DNA from: Xanthomonas cassavae CFBP 4642
GTDB lineage: Bacteria; Pseudomonadota; Gammaproteobacteria; Xanthomonadales; Xanthomonadaceae
Direction of reading: 5' to 3'
NCBI RefSeq assembly: GCF_000454545.1
Contig: NZ_CM002139.1
Coordinates: 784,388 to 848,387, forward strand
DNA length: 64,000 nucleotides
Shown here: in pieces, positions 49,294-58,712 of the stretch
Layout of the letters: every line of letters starts with the position of its first letter
How positions within the stretch are numbered: the stretch's first letter is position 1
The notes under the pieces: model-generated
Database searches by the model: none
The model's input: the letters and a program-made list of their open reading frames with translations, nothing else
What the model was told of the DNA's origin: nothing
Position numbers and translations under genes: made by a program

Positions 49294-51132
49294 ATGAGCA
49301 ACACCATCAAATCCGTAGACTTCAACGATGCTGCCAAAGCGGTGGGCAAAAAGGCCGTGCGCAGTTCGATCGAGGCGGCCGTGCGCAAGGGCAGTGGGAA
49401 CAGCAAGGCACGCACTGATACTGCTGCCGGAGCTAAGCCGCACTACCGCCTGAGCGATGCCGGCGTGTTCTACGTCGGCGTCAACGAGGACGGCGAACAG
49501 GCAGAGCCGCAATTCATCTGCTCGCCGCTGAAAGTCGAGGCCAAGACCCGAAATAGCCAAAGTGAGGAATGGGGCCGGCTGCTGAGTTGGACCGACGCCG
49601 ATGGTCATCGCCACCAGTGGGCCGCGCCAGCCGAAATGCTGGTGGGCGACCCGCGCGAGTTCGTCCGCCAGCTGGCAGCAGGTGGTGTGGAGATGTCCGC
49701 GCACCGCAGCACGATGCAGCGGCTGCTTGCCTACATCATCCAAGAGCGCATCGACGCACGTGCCCGCAACGTGGCCGTGCCGGGCTGGCACGACAGCAGC
49801 TACGTGCTGCCCAGTGGTGAGAGCTACGGTGCCGGCGAGGAATTGCTGGTCTACCAGCACAGCGGCGGCTTGCAGCATCACTACGCGGCGGTTGGCACGC
49901 TGGACGATTGGAAGCATGGAGTGGCAGCACGTTGCGCCGGCAACTCGCGGCTGGTGCTGGCGGTGGCGACGATGTTCGCCGGCCCGCTGCTGCGCTTCAC
50001 TGGCGCCACGGGCGGCGGCTTCCACATCGTCGGCGGCAGCAGCAGCGGCAAGACCACCGCGCTACGCGTGGCCGCCAGCGTCGTTGGACCACCAGAGTAC
50101 GCCCGCGAGTGGCGCAGCACGGCCAACGGGCTGGAGGGCGTAGCGGTGCTGCACAACGATGCGACGCTGATCTTGGACGAGCTGGCGCAGATCGATCCGA
50201 AGCAGGCCGGCGACGCGGCGTATCTGCTGGCAAATGGCAACGGCAAGAGCCGCGCGAACCGTGCGGGCGACGCACGTGCGGCGGCACGCTGGCGCATCAT
50301 GATCCTGTCGGCAGGCGAGGTGGGCTTGGCACAGCACATGGCCGAGGCTGGCAAGCAAGCCAGGGCAGGGCAGGCCGTGCGCCTAGCGGACGTGCCGGCC
50401 GAGGCCGAGGCCGGACACGGCGTCTTTGAGCGACTCCACGACGCCGGTGACGGCGCAGCCCTCTCCGCCCTACTCAAGGACGCGGCGGCGCGCTCCTACG
50501 GCGCTGCGTGGCCGCTGTGGATGGAATACCTGACGCGGCTGGACAGCCCCAAGCTCACAGCGCAGCTGCGCGAGGCAACAGACCGCTTCCTGACAACGCA
50601 CGTGCCGGATAACGCGTCGGGTGAGGTTCGCCGCGTGGCGGAGCGCTTTGCCATCGTCGCCTTTGCCGGCGAGCTAGCCAGCACCTGCCGGCACCAGCTC
50701 ACCGGCTGGCAGAAGGGCGAAGCGACCAAAGGCGTGGCGACGTGCTTCCAAGCATGGCTGCAGCGCCGTGGCGGCTCGGGCAGCGCTGACACGGATGCGC
50801 TGATGTCGCGCATCCGCGCGTTCTTTGAAGCCCATGGCGAAAGCCGCCTTGAGCGATTCCGCGCAGCAGACGGCCTCCCCGTGCGAGAGCGCGCCGGCTT
50901 CCGTCGCTTCGATGAGGTGGGCGTCACCGAGTACATGGTGTTGCCCGAAGCGTTCCGCCGCGAATTGTGTGCCGGCCATGACGCGCGCCAAGCCGCGCGT
51001 GAGCTGATCGCCGCTGGGTGGATCAAGCCCGCAGCCGATGGCAAACCCTCACAGGTCGTGCGCGTGCCCGGCATGGGCGCGGTACGCCTATACATCTTCG
51101 ACTCGCGCAAGGTGCACGACGGCTCGTTGTGA
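49294..51132 (+). CDS. DUF927-type ATPase (replicative helicase-like)
   Basis: The 612-residue protein has a P-loop ATPase domain with Walker A GGSSSGKTT (Lys253) and Walker B LILDELAQID (Asp295, Glu296), in the DUF927 pattern, with FHIVGGSSSGKTTALRVAASVVG and SAGEVGLAQHM as further marks. The N-terminal 240 residues contain the region HQWAAPAEMLVGDPREFVRQ typical of DUF927 proteins. It follows the Toprim gene by 81 bp and is probably the element's replicative helicase or origin-binding ATPase. It ends in a small winged-helix-like segment (about 550-610). Confidence 0.86.
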   Translation: MSNTIKSVDFNDAAKAVGKKAVRSSIEAAVRKGSGNSKARTDTAAGAKPHYRLSDAGVFYVGVNEDGEQAEPQFICSPLKVEAKTRNSQSEEWGRLLSWTDADGHRHQWAAPAEMLVGDPREFVRQLAAGGVEMSAHRSTMQRLLAYIIQERIDARARNVAVPGWHDSSYVLPSGESYGAGEELLVYQHSGGLQHHYAAVGTLDDWKHGVAARCAGNSRLVLAVATMFAGPLLRFTGATGGGFHIVGGSSSGKTTALRVAASVVGPPEYAREWRSTANGLEGVAVLHNDATLILDELAQIDPKQAGDAAYLLANGNGKSRANRAGDARAAARWRIMILSAGEVGLAQHMAEAGKQARAGQAVRLADVPAEAEAGHGVFERLHDAGDGAALSALLKDAAARSYGAAWPLWMEYLTRLDSPKLTAQLREATDRFLTTHVPDNASGEVRRVAERFAIVAFAGELASTCRHQLTGWQKGEATKGVATCFQAWLQRRGGSGSADTDALMSRIRAFFEAHGESRLERFRAADGLPVRERAGFRRFDEVGVTEYMVLPEAFRRELCAGHDARQAARELIAAGWIKPAADGKPSQVVRVPGMGAVRLYIFDSRKVHDGSL

Positions 51133-51213
51133 GCTGCGTGCAGTGCGTGTCATCACCTTGGCTGCCGTCGTGCGTGAGTGCATGCGGCTGCCGAACAACT
51201 GGAGTAGTACCGA

Positions 51214-51936
51214 ATGAGCAAGAGTGACAAAACTGTCCCCAACACAAGTGGCGCCTCGGAAGAAGCTGTGACGATTGCCGCCGAATCATGCCCGGTGCGG
51301 GCGGCATATGAGGCTGCAGCACAGGCACTCCATGAGGCGCTGGCACGCAAGAAGGCACTCACCGAGCGTGTGGCAACGATGACGCGCGCACGCGATGCGG
51401 CGCAGGCAGAGGCCAACGCAGCGCGCCAGCAATGGAGCGGGCTGCTACGTGAAGCCGATGGCACGCTGACCCGTGACATCCAAAAGCTGCGAGTGGCTGA
51501 AACTTCGGCGTTAACGCTGGTCGAGGAATACGCCGCTATGCGTCAGGAGATCGGAGTGCAGATCACAGCGATGGAGGTAACCGTCGCCGAACTTGCCGAG
51601 GTGGCTATTGGCAAGCGCAGCGCGGTGATCGAACTGGCGTCACGTGAAGCATTCGACGCCATGGTGGAAAACGTACGTGACGAGGTTGCGCATGCATTCA
51701 TTCTGTACAAGAGCGCGGTCGGCCTCACGCGTAGCGGTGCAATGGCAAGTGAGAGCGAGATGCGAACAGCATTCCTGGAGCAGCTAGGTAGGCACTTGGA
51801 CAAGCGTGTTCCCACTGTCGCTGAGACAAGGGCTCAGTCCGCCGGCATCCACGAACTAGACCTTAAGGGAGTGGATATGGGTTTGGCGGCAAGCCCGATA
51901 CGCCGGGCGGTCTCAACTTGCAAGTGCAACACGTGA
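51214..51936 (+). CDS. Hypothetical coiled-coil protein, stop codon displaced by an IS
   Basis: The protein is helical throughout, with long Ala/Glu/Lys/Arg-rich stretches (AYEAAAQALHEALARKKALT, then ERVATMTRARDAAQAEANAA) predicted to form coiled coils. No family was recognised. The last seven residues (STCKCNT) are read from the left end of the IS30-family insertion. Joining the flanks at the 3-bp target duplication (GTC) gives RRAV followed by TAA, so the original protein was 233 residues. Confidence 0.73.
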   Translation: MSKSDKTVPNTSGASEEAVTIAAESCPVRAAYEAAAQALHEALARKKALTERVATMTRARDAAQAEANAARQQWSGLLREADGTLTRDIQKLRVAETSALTLVEEYAAMRQEIGVQITAMEVTVAELAEVAIGKRSAVIELASREAFDAMVENVRDEVAHAFILYKSAVGLTRSGAMASESEMRTAFLEQLGRHLDKRVPTVAETRAQSAGIHELDLKGVDMGLAASPIRRAVSTCKCNT

Positions 51937-52929
51937 GTTGAATTGAGCGATCTCTTCTTCCAGCGCCTGGTTCGGCGTCTTCCAGCCAAGCGTCTGCCGT
52001 GGCCGGGCGTTCATCAGGTCGGCGACGTTGTTGAGATACTCCTGGCTCGCCTTGGACAAGTCCGCGCCTTTTGGCATGAACTGGCGCAGCAGGCCGTTGG
52101 TGTTCTCATTGCTGCCGCGCTGCCAGGGCGCATGTGGATCGGCGAACCAAAGATCGATGTTGAGCCGCTTCATCAGCTCTGGATAACACGTCATCTCGGT
52201 TCCGCGGTCATAGGTGAGGCTTCCCAGTAGGAAACGCGGCAGCTTCTTCATCTGTCGCGTGAAGCCCTCCAGCGCATCCTGTGCAGTACAGCCATCCATC
52301 TTGCACAGCACCACAAAGCGCGTCTTTCGCTCCACCAGCGTGCCTACGCACGAGCGGTTGAAAGCCCCTTTGATCAGGTCGCCTTCCCAGTGCCCAGGAA
52401 TCAAGCGCTGCGCCACCTCTTCAGGCCGATGGACGATACGCAGCTCCTCCGGCACCCACGTGCGCTTGGCAGCGGTTGTACGGCGCAAGCCTCGCGTCGG
52501 CTTGTGCTGACGAAGCGCCTCCACAAGCTCTTTCTTCAAACCACCACGCGGATGCGCGTAGATAGCGGCGTAGATTGTTTCGTGACTCACGCGTTGACTT
52601 GGATCATCCGGATGCATGGCCTTGAGCTTGGCAGCAATTTGCTGGGGCGACCAACGATACAGAACCAAGTCGTCACGCACCTGCTGAAAGAGCGCACTGC
52701 CTTCAACAAGCCGGCGCCTTCGAACGCACGCTCTGCGGCGCAGCCGATAGTTGCTGGCTGCGCTGGTTGCCGCATAGACAGGTTCGCCCTGTCGCCTTAT
52801 CTCGCGCGACAGGGTGGACGCACTGCGATTGAGTCGCCTTGCAATGGAGTTGATGCTCATTCCGTTACCGAGTTCAATTTGAAGCAAAGCGCGTTCTTCG
52901 GAACCCAGGTGCCTGTACTGTGTGCCCAT
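51913..52929 (-). CDS. IS30-family transposase
   Basis: The 338-residue protein has an N-terminal helix-turn-helix (RHLGSEERALLQIELGNGMS, then INSIARRLNRSASTLSREIRR) and a DDE catalytic core with HWEGDLIKG, LTYDRGTEMT and SNENTNGLLRQFMPKG, which is the IS30 arrangement. Its stop codon lies in the left terminal repeat. No internal stop or frameshift is present. Confidence 0.95.
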   Translation of the reverse strand: MGTQYRHLGSEERALLQIELGNGMSINSIARRLNRSASTLSREIRRQGEPVYAATSAASNYRLRRRACVRRRRLVEGSALFQQVRDDLVLYRWSPQQIAAKLKAMHPDDPSQRVSHETIYAAIYAHPRGGLKKELVEALRQHKPTRGLRRTTAAKRTWVPEELRIVHRPEEVAQRLIPGHWEGDLIKGAFNRSCVGTLVERKTRFVVLCKMDGCTAQDALEGFTRQMKKLPRFLLGSLTYDRGTEMTCYPELMKRLNIDLWFADPHAPWQRGSNENTNGLLRQFMPKGADLSKASQEYLNNVADLMNARPRQTLGWKTPNQALEEEIAQFNSRVALAS

Positions 52930-52973
52930 GCCGCTACCCTACGTCAAGGCGGGGTGTTGCACTTGGAAGTTGA
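51913..52973 (-). mobile_element. IS30-family insertion sequence (1061 bp)
   Basis: Terminal inverted repeats of 19 bp (TCAACTTGCAAGTGCAACA at the left, TCAACTTCCAAGTGCAACA read from the right; one mismatch) are flanked by a 3-bp target duplication GTC (51910-51912 and 52974-52976). The transposase gene occupies nearly the whole element, on the minus strand. The element is intact and may be active. Confidence 0.93.
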
Positions 52974-53035
52974 GTCTAAGCCGTGCGCATCTGCGGCAAC
53001 AAACCCATAGCCTCCCTTCGGTGTAAAGAGTGAGT

Positions 53036-53062
53036 CCGGCCGCGCTTGGTAGCGGCGGCCGG
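53036..53062. repeat. Hairpin between the IS and the DUF4365 gene
   Basis: CCGGCCGC (53036-53043) pairs with GCGGCCGG (53055-53062) around an 11-base loop. It lies after the reconstructed stop of the coiled-coil gene and 60 bp before the DUF4365 gene, so it could terminate the replication operon, although no T-run follows. Confidence 0.6.
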
Positions 53063-53121
53063 AAGACGACCCATAGCTGTTCGTCAGGATATATGTGAAC
53101 ATCTAGCGTCTGGGAAGGACG

Positions 53122-53637
53122 ATGGCTCGGCGCATGGATCCACAAAAGCAGAAGGAAGCGTTTCAATCCGCCTATATTAGTGCGCTCGCGGCGCAAGCTG
53201 GGCTTAATCGCGCCGCTTTCGATATCGATGACGATAGCATCGATATTACATTTCAAGTGACAGGTAATTTCGGTCCGGGAAGAAGACGCAGTCCAATGAT
53301 TCAGGTGCAGCTCAAATGCTCGGCCCAGGATTTGATTGTGGATGAGGTGATCAAATATCCGCTAAAAATCAAAAATTACGACGACCTCCGTGGTGATGAT
53401 TTGGTGGTGCCGCGTTACCTCGCTATATTGCTCGTGCCTCAGGATCTACAACAATGGATCACACATAATGACGACCATATCGCGTTGTTCAGGTCTTGCC
53501 ATTGGCTTTCACTCCGAGATTATGCTCCCACAAACAATAAAGTCTCTGTAACTGTGGATATTCCCATCGCCCAGCGCCTCACTAGTGCCATCCTTTGGCA
53601 GATGATGGATCGGGCAAGCATGGGAGAGTCGCTGTGA
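53122..53637 (+). CDS. DUF4365-domain protein, putative nuclease
   Basis: The 171-residue protein has the DUF4365 layout: QKQKEAFQSAYISALAAQAG at the N-terminus, then DDDSIDITFQVTG and IQVQLKCSAQD. The Asp41 ... Gln63-x-Lys65 arrangement resembles a PD-(D/E)XK nuclease site, with Gln in place of the usual acid; this is an inference. The gene is visibly AT-richer than its surroundings and overlaps the next gene by 4 bp (GTGA), so they form a two-gene module. A defence role is suggested by context only. Confidence 0.78.
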   Translation: MARRMDPQKQKEAFQSAYISALAAQAGLNRAAFDIDDDSIDITFQVTGNFGPGRRRSPMIQVQLKCSAQDLIVDEVIKYPLKIKNYDDLRGDDLVVPRYLAILLVPQDLQQWITHNDDHIALFRSCHWLSLRDYAPTNNKVSVTVDIPIAQRLTSAILWQMMDRASMGESL

Positions 53638-54782
53638 AGGAAGGTGACGGTCATGCCTTTGAAGAGACTCCCGTGTCTGTTGATCAAATATACGCTTACC
53701 TACAGTCGAGGCAGTGGTTCGAAGACGGTAAAATACGAAGTGTCGCCACCATATGGCATAGGCAAAACGACGAAGCTGCGGAAGTCGTACTTCCATTTTC
53801 TTATGTGAAAGATTTTAAGCAGAGAGTTCGTGATGCACTATCAGCAATTGCATCATTCGAACAGCGATCTGTCGGAAATGTAATTAACGATATAAAGCGC
53901 CTTCTTTCGAGCGTTATTACTATCCGTGTTGTTCACGCAGACACAAAAGATGGAACAATCCCAATTGGTGATGGCGTTTTACTTATATCAAAGGCTAAAG
54001 ATTTGTTGGCCGCAGCTGCACAGGCTGTGTATTCAAATCGGCGGCATTTCTCTGGCCCGACTTCTAAGGACGCTCGCAACTACCTCGACTCTCTTTTGCT
54101 TGGGCAAACAGAGATCGGAAGTTATGTAGTTAATGTGATCGCGCCGAATCAAGAAAATTTGCCTCTTGACCAACCTGACGCCGCTGTTGCAATTGTTGAT
54201 TCTCTAGATTTGGGGCAGGCCATCACTTCTAAACTTGTAACTGGGTTAGATGCGCTTTCAAGCGCAAGTGCAAAATACGAAGACGTAGGCGAGCTCAAGG
54301 TATTCGATGCAGCTGTCTACTCAGGTGCCAGCGCAAATCTCTGCGATGCCCTCCTTGGCTTCAGTGGAGAGAAAAATAACCGCAGGTTTGAGGTTATTGT
54401 TACGGCATCATCCGGGCCGATGTTTGAAAGCAAGCCTCGTAAGTTTAACTTTGAAGAGCGGCAGGTTCAGATTTTAAAGAAGGTCTCGGAATATTATAAA
54501 GATGACTATGTTCTGCCAGATAGGATATTGACAGGCCATATAACGAAACTAGTCCGTCAAAAAGGCGAGACTGAGGGTGTGATAACCTTGGAAGCTAATG
54601 TTGGCGATATAGATCGCAAGATTCGTGTTTCGTTGATGGGCGATGACTACCACCTGGCAGTTATTGCTCACGATCGGGGGCAAACGGTTCGAGTTCAAGG
54701 GGATGTGCATATAAAGGCCAGGACTGCAGAGCTTTTAATGCCAAAGAATTTTGGTGTCATTCGGATGGATGATCTTCTTTAG
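53634..54782 (+). CDS. Unknown partner of the DUF4365 protein
   Basis: The 382-residue protein (GTG start at 53634, overlapping the upstream stop) has no recognised domain. The most distinctive segment is SNRRHFSGPTSKDARNYLDSLLLGQTEIGSYVVNVIAPN (about 135-173), which looks like a conserved core, and the C-terminal part is beta-rich (ITLEANVGDIDRKIRVSLMG, then DYHLAVIAHDRGQTVRVQGDVHI), perhaps an OB-like fold. No signal peptide or membrane segment is present. It is AT-rich like its partner, suggesting that both arrived together. Confidence 0.75.
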   Translation: MKEGDGHAFEETPVSVDQIYAYLQSRQWFEDGKIRSVATIWHRQNDEAAEVVLPFSYVKDFKQRVRDALSAIASFEQRSVGNVINDIKRLLSSVITIRVVHADTKDGTIPIGDGVLLISKAKDLLAAAAQAVYSNRRHFSGPTSKDARNYLDSLLLGQTEIGSYVVNVIAPNQENLPLDQPDAAVAIVDSLDLGQAITSKLVTGLDALSSASAKYEDVGELKVFDAAVYSGASANLCDALLGFSGEKNNRRFEVIVTASSGPMFESKPRKFNFEERQVQILKKVSEYYKDDYVLPDRILTGHITKLVRQKGETEGVITLEANVGDIDRKIRVSLMGDDYHLAVIAHDRGQTVRVQGDVHIKARTAELLMPKNFGVIRMDDLL

Positions 54783-54931
54783 TACTAGTGTGGGCCTGGT
54801 AGCAATGACCGTGTGGTGTTAACTTGGCTCACTGATGTACTAAGTGAAATTTGGTCTTTAAAGCTCTGGTTGAAGAAGATGCATCATTTGTGTTCTAAGC
54901 ATCGAAGCTAAAGGGCGCGAATCAGAATTGA

Positions 54932-57765
54932 TCACGACATTCGCGGGCCACTTCTATTTGGCGGTTCCTGGATGTTATCGCGTGCTTGAGCGAGGTCCTG
55001 CAATCGTGTTTGTTCCTGGGTATCACGTGCTTGGTTTGCCGCCAAATACTGGTGTTCGGGAGCTGCTGCCAGTGCCTCGCTGGTCGGCATATGCGCCCGA
55101 TTAGCGGCAGGATCAGGGGACGCGCCTTGGCCTGAGCGCATCACGAACATCGTAACTCCGCCCGGAAGCTTGTCAGTTGGCGTGTTTAGTGCGACTTCCA
55201 CGTTGTCGCCGGGCTTGAACCCCGCATCCACGGCCATTTTGTACGCGCTCGCAACCATGCGATCGCTGCGCTCATCCCACGGTTTGTTGGCGCTTTCATC
55301 GAGCCTTGCGATGGAAGAGCGTAGCTGCTCCACCAATGCAGCATCTTGCGGCTTCGGGCCGGCGGCGCTCTGACGATTCACAGATGGCTGCTCGTCTTCA
55401 CGAGGATCTTGCGATGCGACAGTGCGCGCCCCCGTCTTCATTCCCGGTGCGCTGACATGTGCTGTGGTGGTGCTCATGGACGCCGCACGCCCTTGCGCGT
55501 GGTCGTCATCCAGCGCAGACGAACGTCCCGGTGCTGTCTGCGACGACGGTGCGCTGGGTAAGGGGGTTTGCGTCGGTGGTGCTGCGGGCTGTTGTGTCTG
55601 AGCGACTGCGCAGGGGGATTGGGCGAGATGGCGTTGGCAGGCATGGCTTGTTGCCGTTCTGCTTGCGATATCTCTTCTGCAGTCGTGGTTGCCCTGATCT
55701 CCATGCGGTCGTCGTTCTGGCCAACTACCGTGGCGATCGAGCCATCTTTCTGCAGCTGCAGGAAGAAGGGCATCTGCTTGCCTGTATCGCGCGCGTGGTC
55801 TTGTGCAACTGCCGCCGTGGCGGCATTAATCTGCGCGTCAGTGCGTGTAATGCCGGCGCGGGCGTACATCCCGGCCACCTGGCTGTGCAAGTCGCTCTGC
55901 GTCGGCGTGGGATTGCTGCGGGCGACCTCCGCCATCGACGCCATGTCTTGAAGCCCGGCCTGTTGGCTCTGCCACGTACGGTTCAATTCCTCGCGCGTGT
56001 TGCCGGTGGCTGCATTGGTGCCGTAGAACGTGCCGGGCGTGGTCCATTCGCCGCTGGCGTCGCGGGTATAGGAGTTACCGTCAGAAGCCTGTAAGGGCTG
56101 CGGCTGCGTGCGCGCGTTCGTGATGGCCTGCGGCACCGGCTCGCGATTGGTGAACTCATTCCAGCCGAACTGGTTGTAGGCGATCTGGTAGCGGGCCGCA
56201 GTTGCTTCCGGCGTATTGGCTGCGTTCTGCGCGATGATTGTCTGCGACTGCTGCTCCAAGCCACTCGCACGCTCCGCACTGACCGGCGCGTTACGCGTGA
56301 TTGGTATCTTGCCGTCAATGTTTTCCCTGATTTCAAGCTGCCACCCGCCCGTCTGCGCATCGCGCACGTAGTCGCGGCCCGTTTCAAACGGCTCGCGCGG
56401 CGGATGCGTTTCGGCCTTGGCATCCAGGCGGTATGGATCCTGCGGCTTTGGTGGATTTGCCAGCCCAAGTGAATACGAGTCGTTCGCTGCGCGGTAATTC
56501 AGTTCGTCGGCAAGACGGCCAGCCGCAACCAGGCGTGTTTCCTGGTAGCCACCGCTTGGCAGTGGAGCACTCACCGTTCGCGTCCAGGTGCCTTGGGGAT
56601 CTTCCGGGTTGCGCGTCCACTCGTTGCCGCTGCGGTCTGGCTGTGTGTAGATCCGGTTGATGTCTTGCTTCTCGGCCCAACGTTCGCCAAGGTAGGCGCC
56701 CGCCACGCCGCCAACCAAGCCAGTAGCCAGCGCGCCAGGCCCCGTCCACGACCCTGTGACGGCACCATAGCCTGCACCAAGCAGGAAGCCGCCGGCGATA
56801 CCGCCAGCGTTGCGGCCGACGAAGTGCGTGGCCGCTGAGGCGGCCCCTGTGTCATTGCCTTGCGTACTTAGCTGGACCACGCGATGGCCGGTCACGGCGA
56901 AGTCGTAGGCCATCAGCGCTACGCCGGCGGCACCCGCGACGCGAGCACCAGAAAGCCCGCGCGCTCCGGCCGCTTCTGCTGCAGCAAGCCCTTCGCCGGC
57001 CACGACGCTGCCTTCGCCTGGGACGCCAGGCATCCGGGGCGCAGTCGGTGGCCGTGCCAGGATCGGTGGCATCTCTTGAGGAAAGGTGAGGCGCAGACGC
57101 GCCTCCATCGGTTGTGTGATTGGCAGGCGCCCGGCTTGGTTCGCTTCAGCGACTGCTTCGCCCAGTGATTGCCGGCCGCCCCATCTATCACTGAGGGTGG
57201 ATGTTCCCGGCTGATCGATCGCGTCCAACGCAAGTTGGACATTGCCTTCAGACCTCGTCACGCCGGCCCAGCGCGCCTCTGCTGCGGCCATCTTCCCCAC
57301 ATCGGCAATCTGCCCAGCATGACTTTGTTGGTAAGCCGCGAGATCGCCATGAAAGGCCCGGATCTTTGCGTTCGCCTGCTGCGGGGTCATGCCCTGCGGC
57401 GTGTTGCTTACAAGGTCGCCATTGACCAAGCCCACCTTGAGTGTGTCGGTCAGGCCGTTGACTCTAGCCGCGATGCGCTGTGCTGCGGCTTGATCGCCGC
57501 GCAGCGTTGCTTGCCCGTCGGGGGACAGTTCCAATCTTTCCAGCCGATTCGCAAGTTCCTCTGAGTACGCCCCAAGCGGTCCACCGGGGTGAGGCGACAA
57601 ACCCATCCTCGCGGCCAGTGCTTGGTCCGCAGGAAGATTGAGGATGTTGCGTGGACCATGCAGCTCGAACAAGCCGCTTCTTGAAAGCGACTGCAGCAAG
57701 CGGCTTTCACTGAAAGCCGCTTGCTCAATGACGTGGTGCCCTTGGAAAGCCGGTGTATCAGCCAT
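54932..57765 (-). pseudogene. XVIPCD effector with AHH/HNH-like nuclease domain, frameshifted
   Basis: From ATG 57765 the first frame encodes FQGHHVIEQAAFSESRLLQS at the very N-terminus, an AHH/HNH-like nuclease motif (His10-His11), then GPRNILNLPADQALAARMGLSPHPGG. A Gly-rich segment follows (AGGIAGGFLLGAGYGAVTGS). That frame ends at 55474 with an atypical Arg-rich tail. In the next frame, an open Pro/Gln/Ser linker (PAAPPTQTPLPSAPSSQ) leads into MSTTTAHVSAP... and an XVIPCD-like end with TMFVMRSGQGASPDPAANRAH (to 54932). One base near 55600 rejoins them into about 944 residues. Toxin and secretion signal are thus split; a sequencing error is possible. The Imm11 gene is 44 bp upstream. Confidence 0.8.
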
Positions 57766-57809
57766 CGGTGCAACTCCCGCTCAGAAATCCGTATCGAGGG
57801 TTTGACGCG

Positions 57810-58460
57810 TCAGAGGTCTGCGGCGTCTCGCAGCGAAGGACCGCTAAGTTGGGCTGCGTTCAAGGCGTCGAACAGAGCGCGGTCACAAATGGCCTCGGTT
57901 CCTAGGCGTGACTGACGGAAGACGTGGGCGTTACCAACAACTTCGCGCTTGAATACAAGGCTTGCACCGCCGGATACGCTATAGAAGTTGAGGTCTTCTC
58001 CGGTCTCGTAATCGTGTTCGATCTCGATCTGGACCCGCGATTCACTCTCATCAAGCGCATCAAGCCAACGCGTCACGCTGCAGAGGTAGTACTGAGGACC
58101 CTGCGTGCCGTCGGCAAGGGTGAAGTCGCAAGCCGCAAAAGCGAAGCCTTCCGAATCGATGGCGTCGAATACCTGCTTCAATGCTTCCGAAACGATCCAG
58201 ATGCCCGCCAGCTTCTCGAAATCACGCGGCATCTCTTGCTGTCCCGGCACCTGCACTAGGTGTGGCCTCACCGGATACTGGCTTGGATCACCATTGGGTG
58301 GATCCAGGGTGTTCATGCCAGGGGGCAGAAGCAGTTCTTCGTTGTCAATCTTCAAACCAGCGCTCTGACCATTGCCCCGAAAGCTTGGGCGGAGGACAAA
58401 AAATTCCCCCAGGTGGGAGTCGCTCGCGACGGTGACGGGGATTGCTGCCTCATCGTTCAT
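57810..58460 (-). CDS. Imm11-family immunity protein
   Basis: The 216-residue protein has the Imm11 (DUF1629) pattern: FFVLRPS near the N-terminus, LIKIDNEELLLPPG-type lead-in (LKIDNEELLLPPGMN), MPRDFEKLAGIWIVSEALKQVFDAID, CSVTRWLDALDE and the ending HVFRQSRLGTEAICDRALFDALNAAQLSGPSLRDA. Imm11 proteins neutralise polymorphic toxins, often HNH/AHH nucleases, in the cytoplasm. It lies directly upstream of the effector on the same strand. The ATG at 58460 is preferred over 58472 because TGGAA lies upstream of it. Confidence 0.86.
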   Translation of the reverse strand: MNDEAAIPVTVASDSHLGEFFVLRPSFRGNGQSAGLKIDNEELLLPPGMNTLDPPNGDPSQYPVRPHLVQVPGQQEMPRDFEKLAGIWIVSEALKQVFDAIDSEGFAFAACDFTLADGTQGPQYYLCSVTRWLDALDESESRVQIEIEHDYETGEDLNFYSVSGGASLVFKREVVGNAHVFRQSRLGTEAICDRALFDALNAAQLSGPSLRDAADL

Positions 58461-58598
58461 GGTGATTTCCATCGTGGACGGGTGCGCCGCAGATCGCAGC
58501 TGATTCCTTTGGTCTGAGGGATTCTATGGCAATGGGCGGCATGCCTGTAAGGTAGGTGGCCGAACATGCGCTAGGGAGACCTCCACCCTTGGTGCCCC

Positions 58599-58707
58599 GT
58601 TACCCACGTTACGGCCTGTTACCAAGCGGCTGGGGCGCGGGTCGCGAGCGTAGCTCTTTGATATCGAAGGAATTCGGTCTGCCGGTTACAGGCGTTACCT
58701 GTGTTAC
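58599..58707. repeat. GTTAC repeats near the right end (iteron-like)
   Basis: GTTAC cores occur on the plus strand at 58599, 58608 and 58618, and again at 58685, 58694 and 58703, with 9-10 bp between starts. The left-end cluster (45755-45855) has the same core in the opposite orientation. In the circular form the two regions would be about 2.2 kb apart with attP and int between them. A replication origin or recombinase arm sites are the two leading readings. Confidence 0.68.
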
Positions 58708-58712
58708 CCGCT

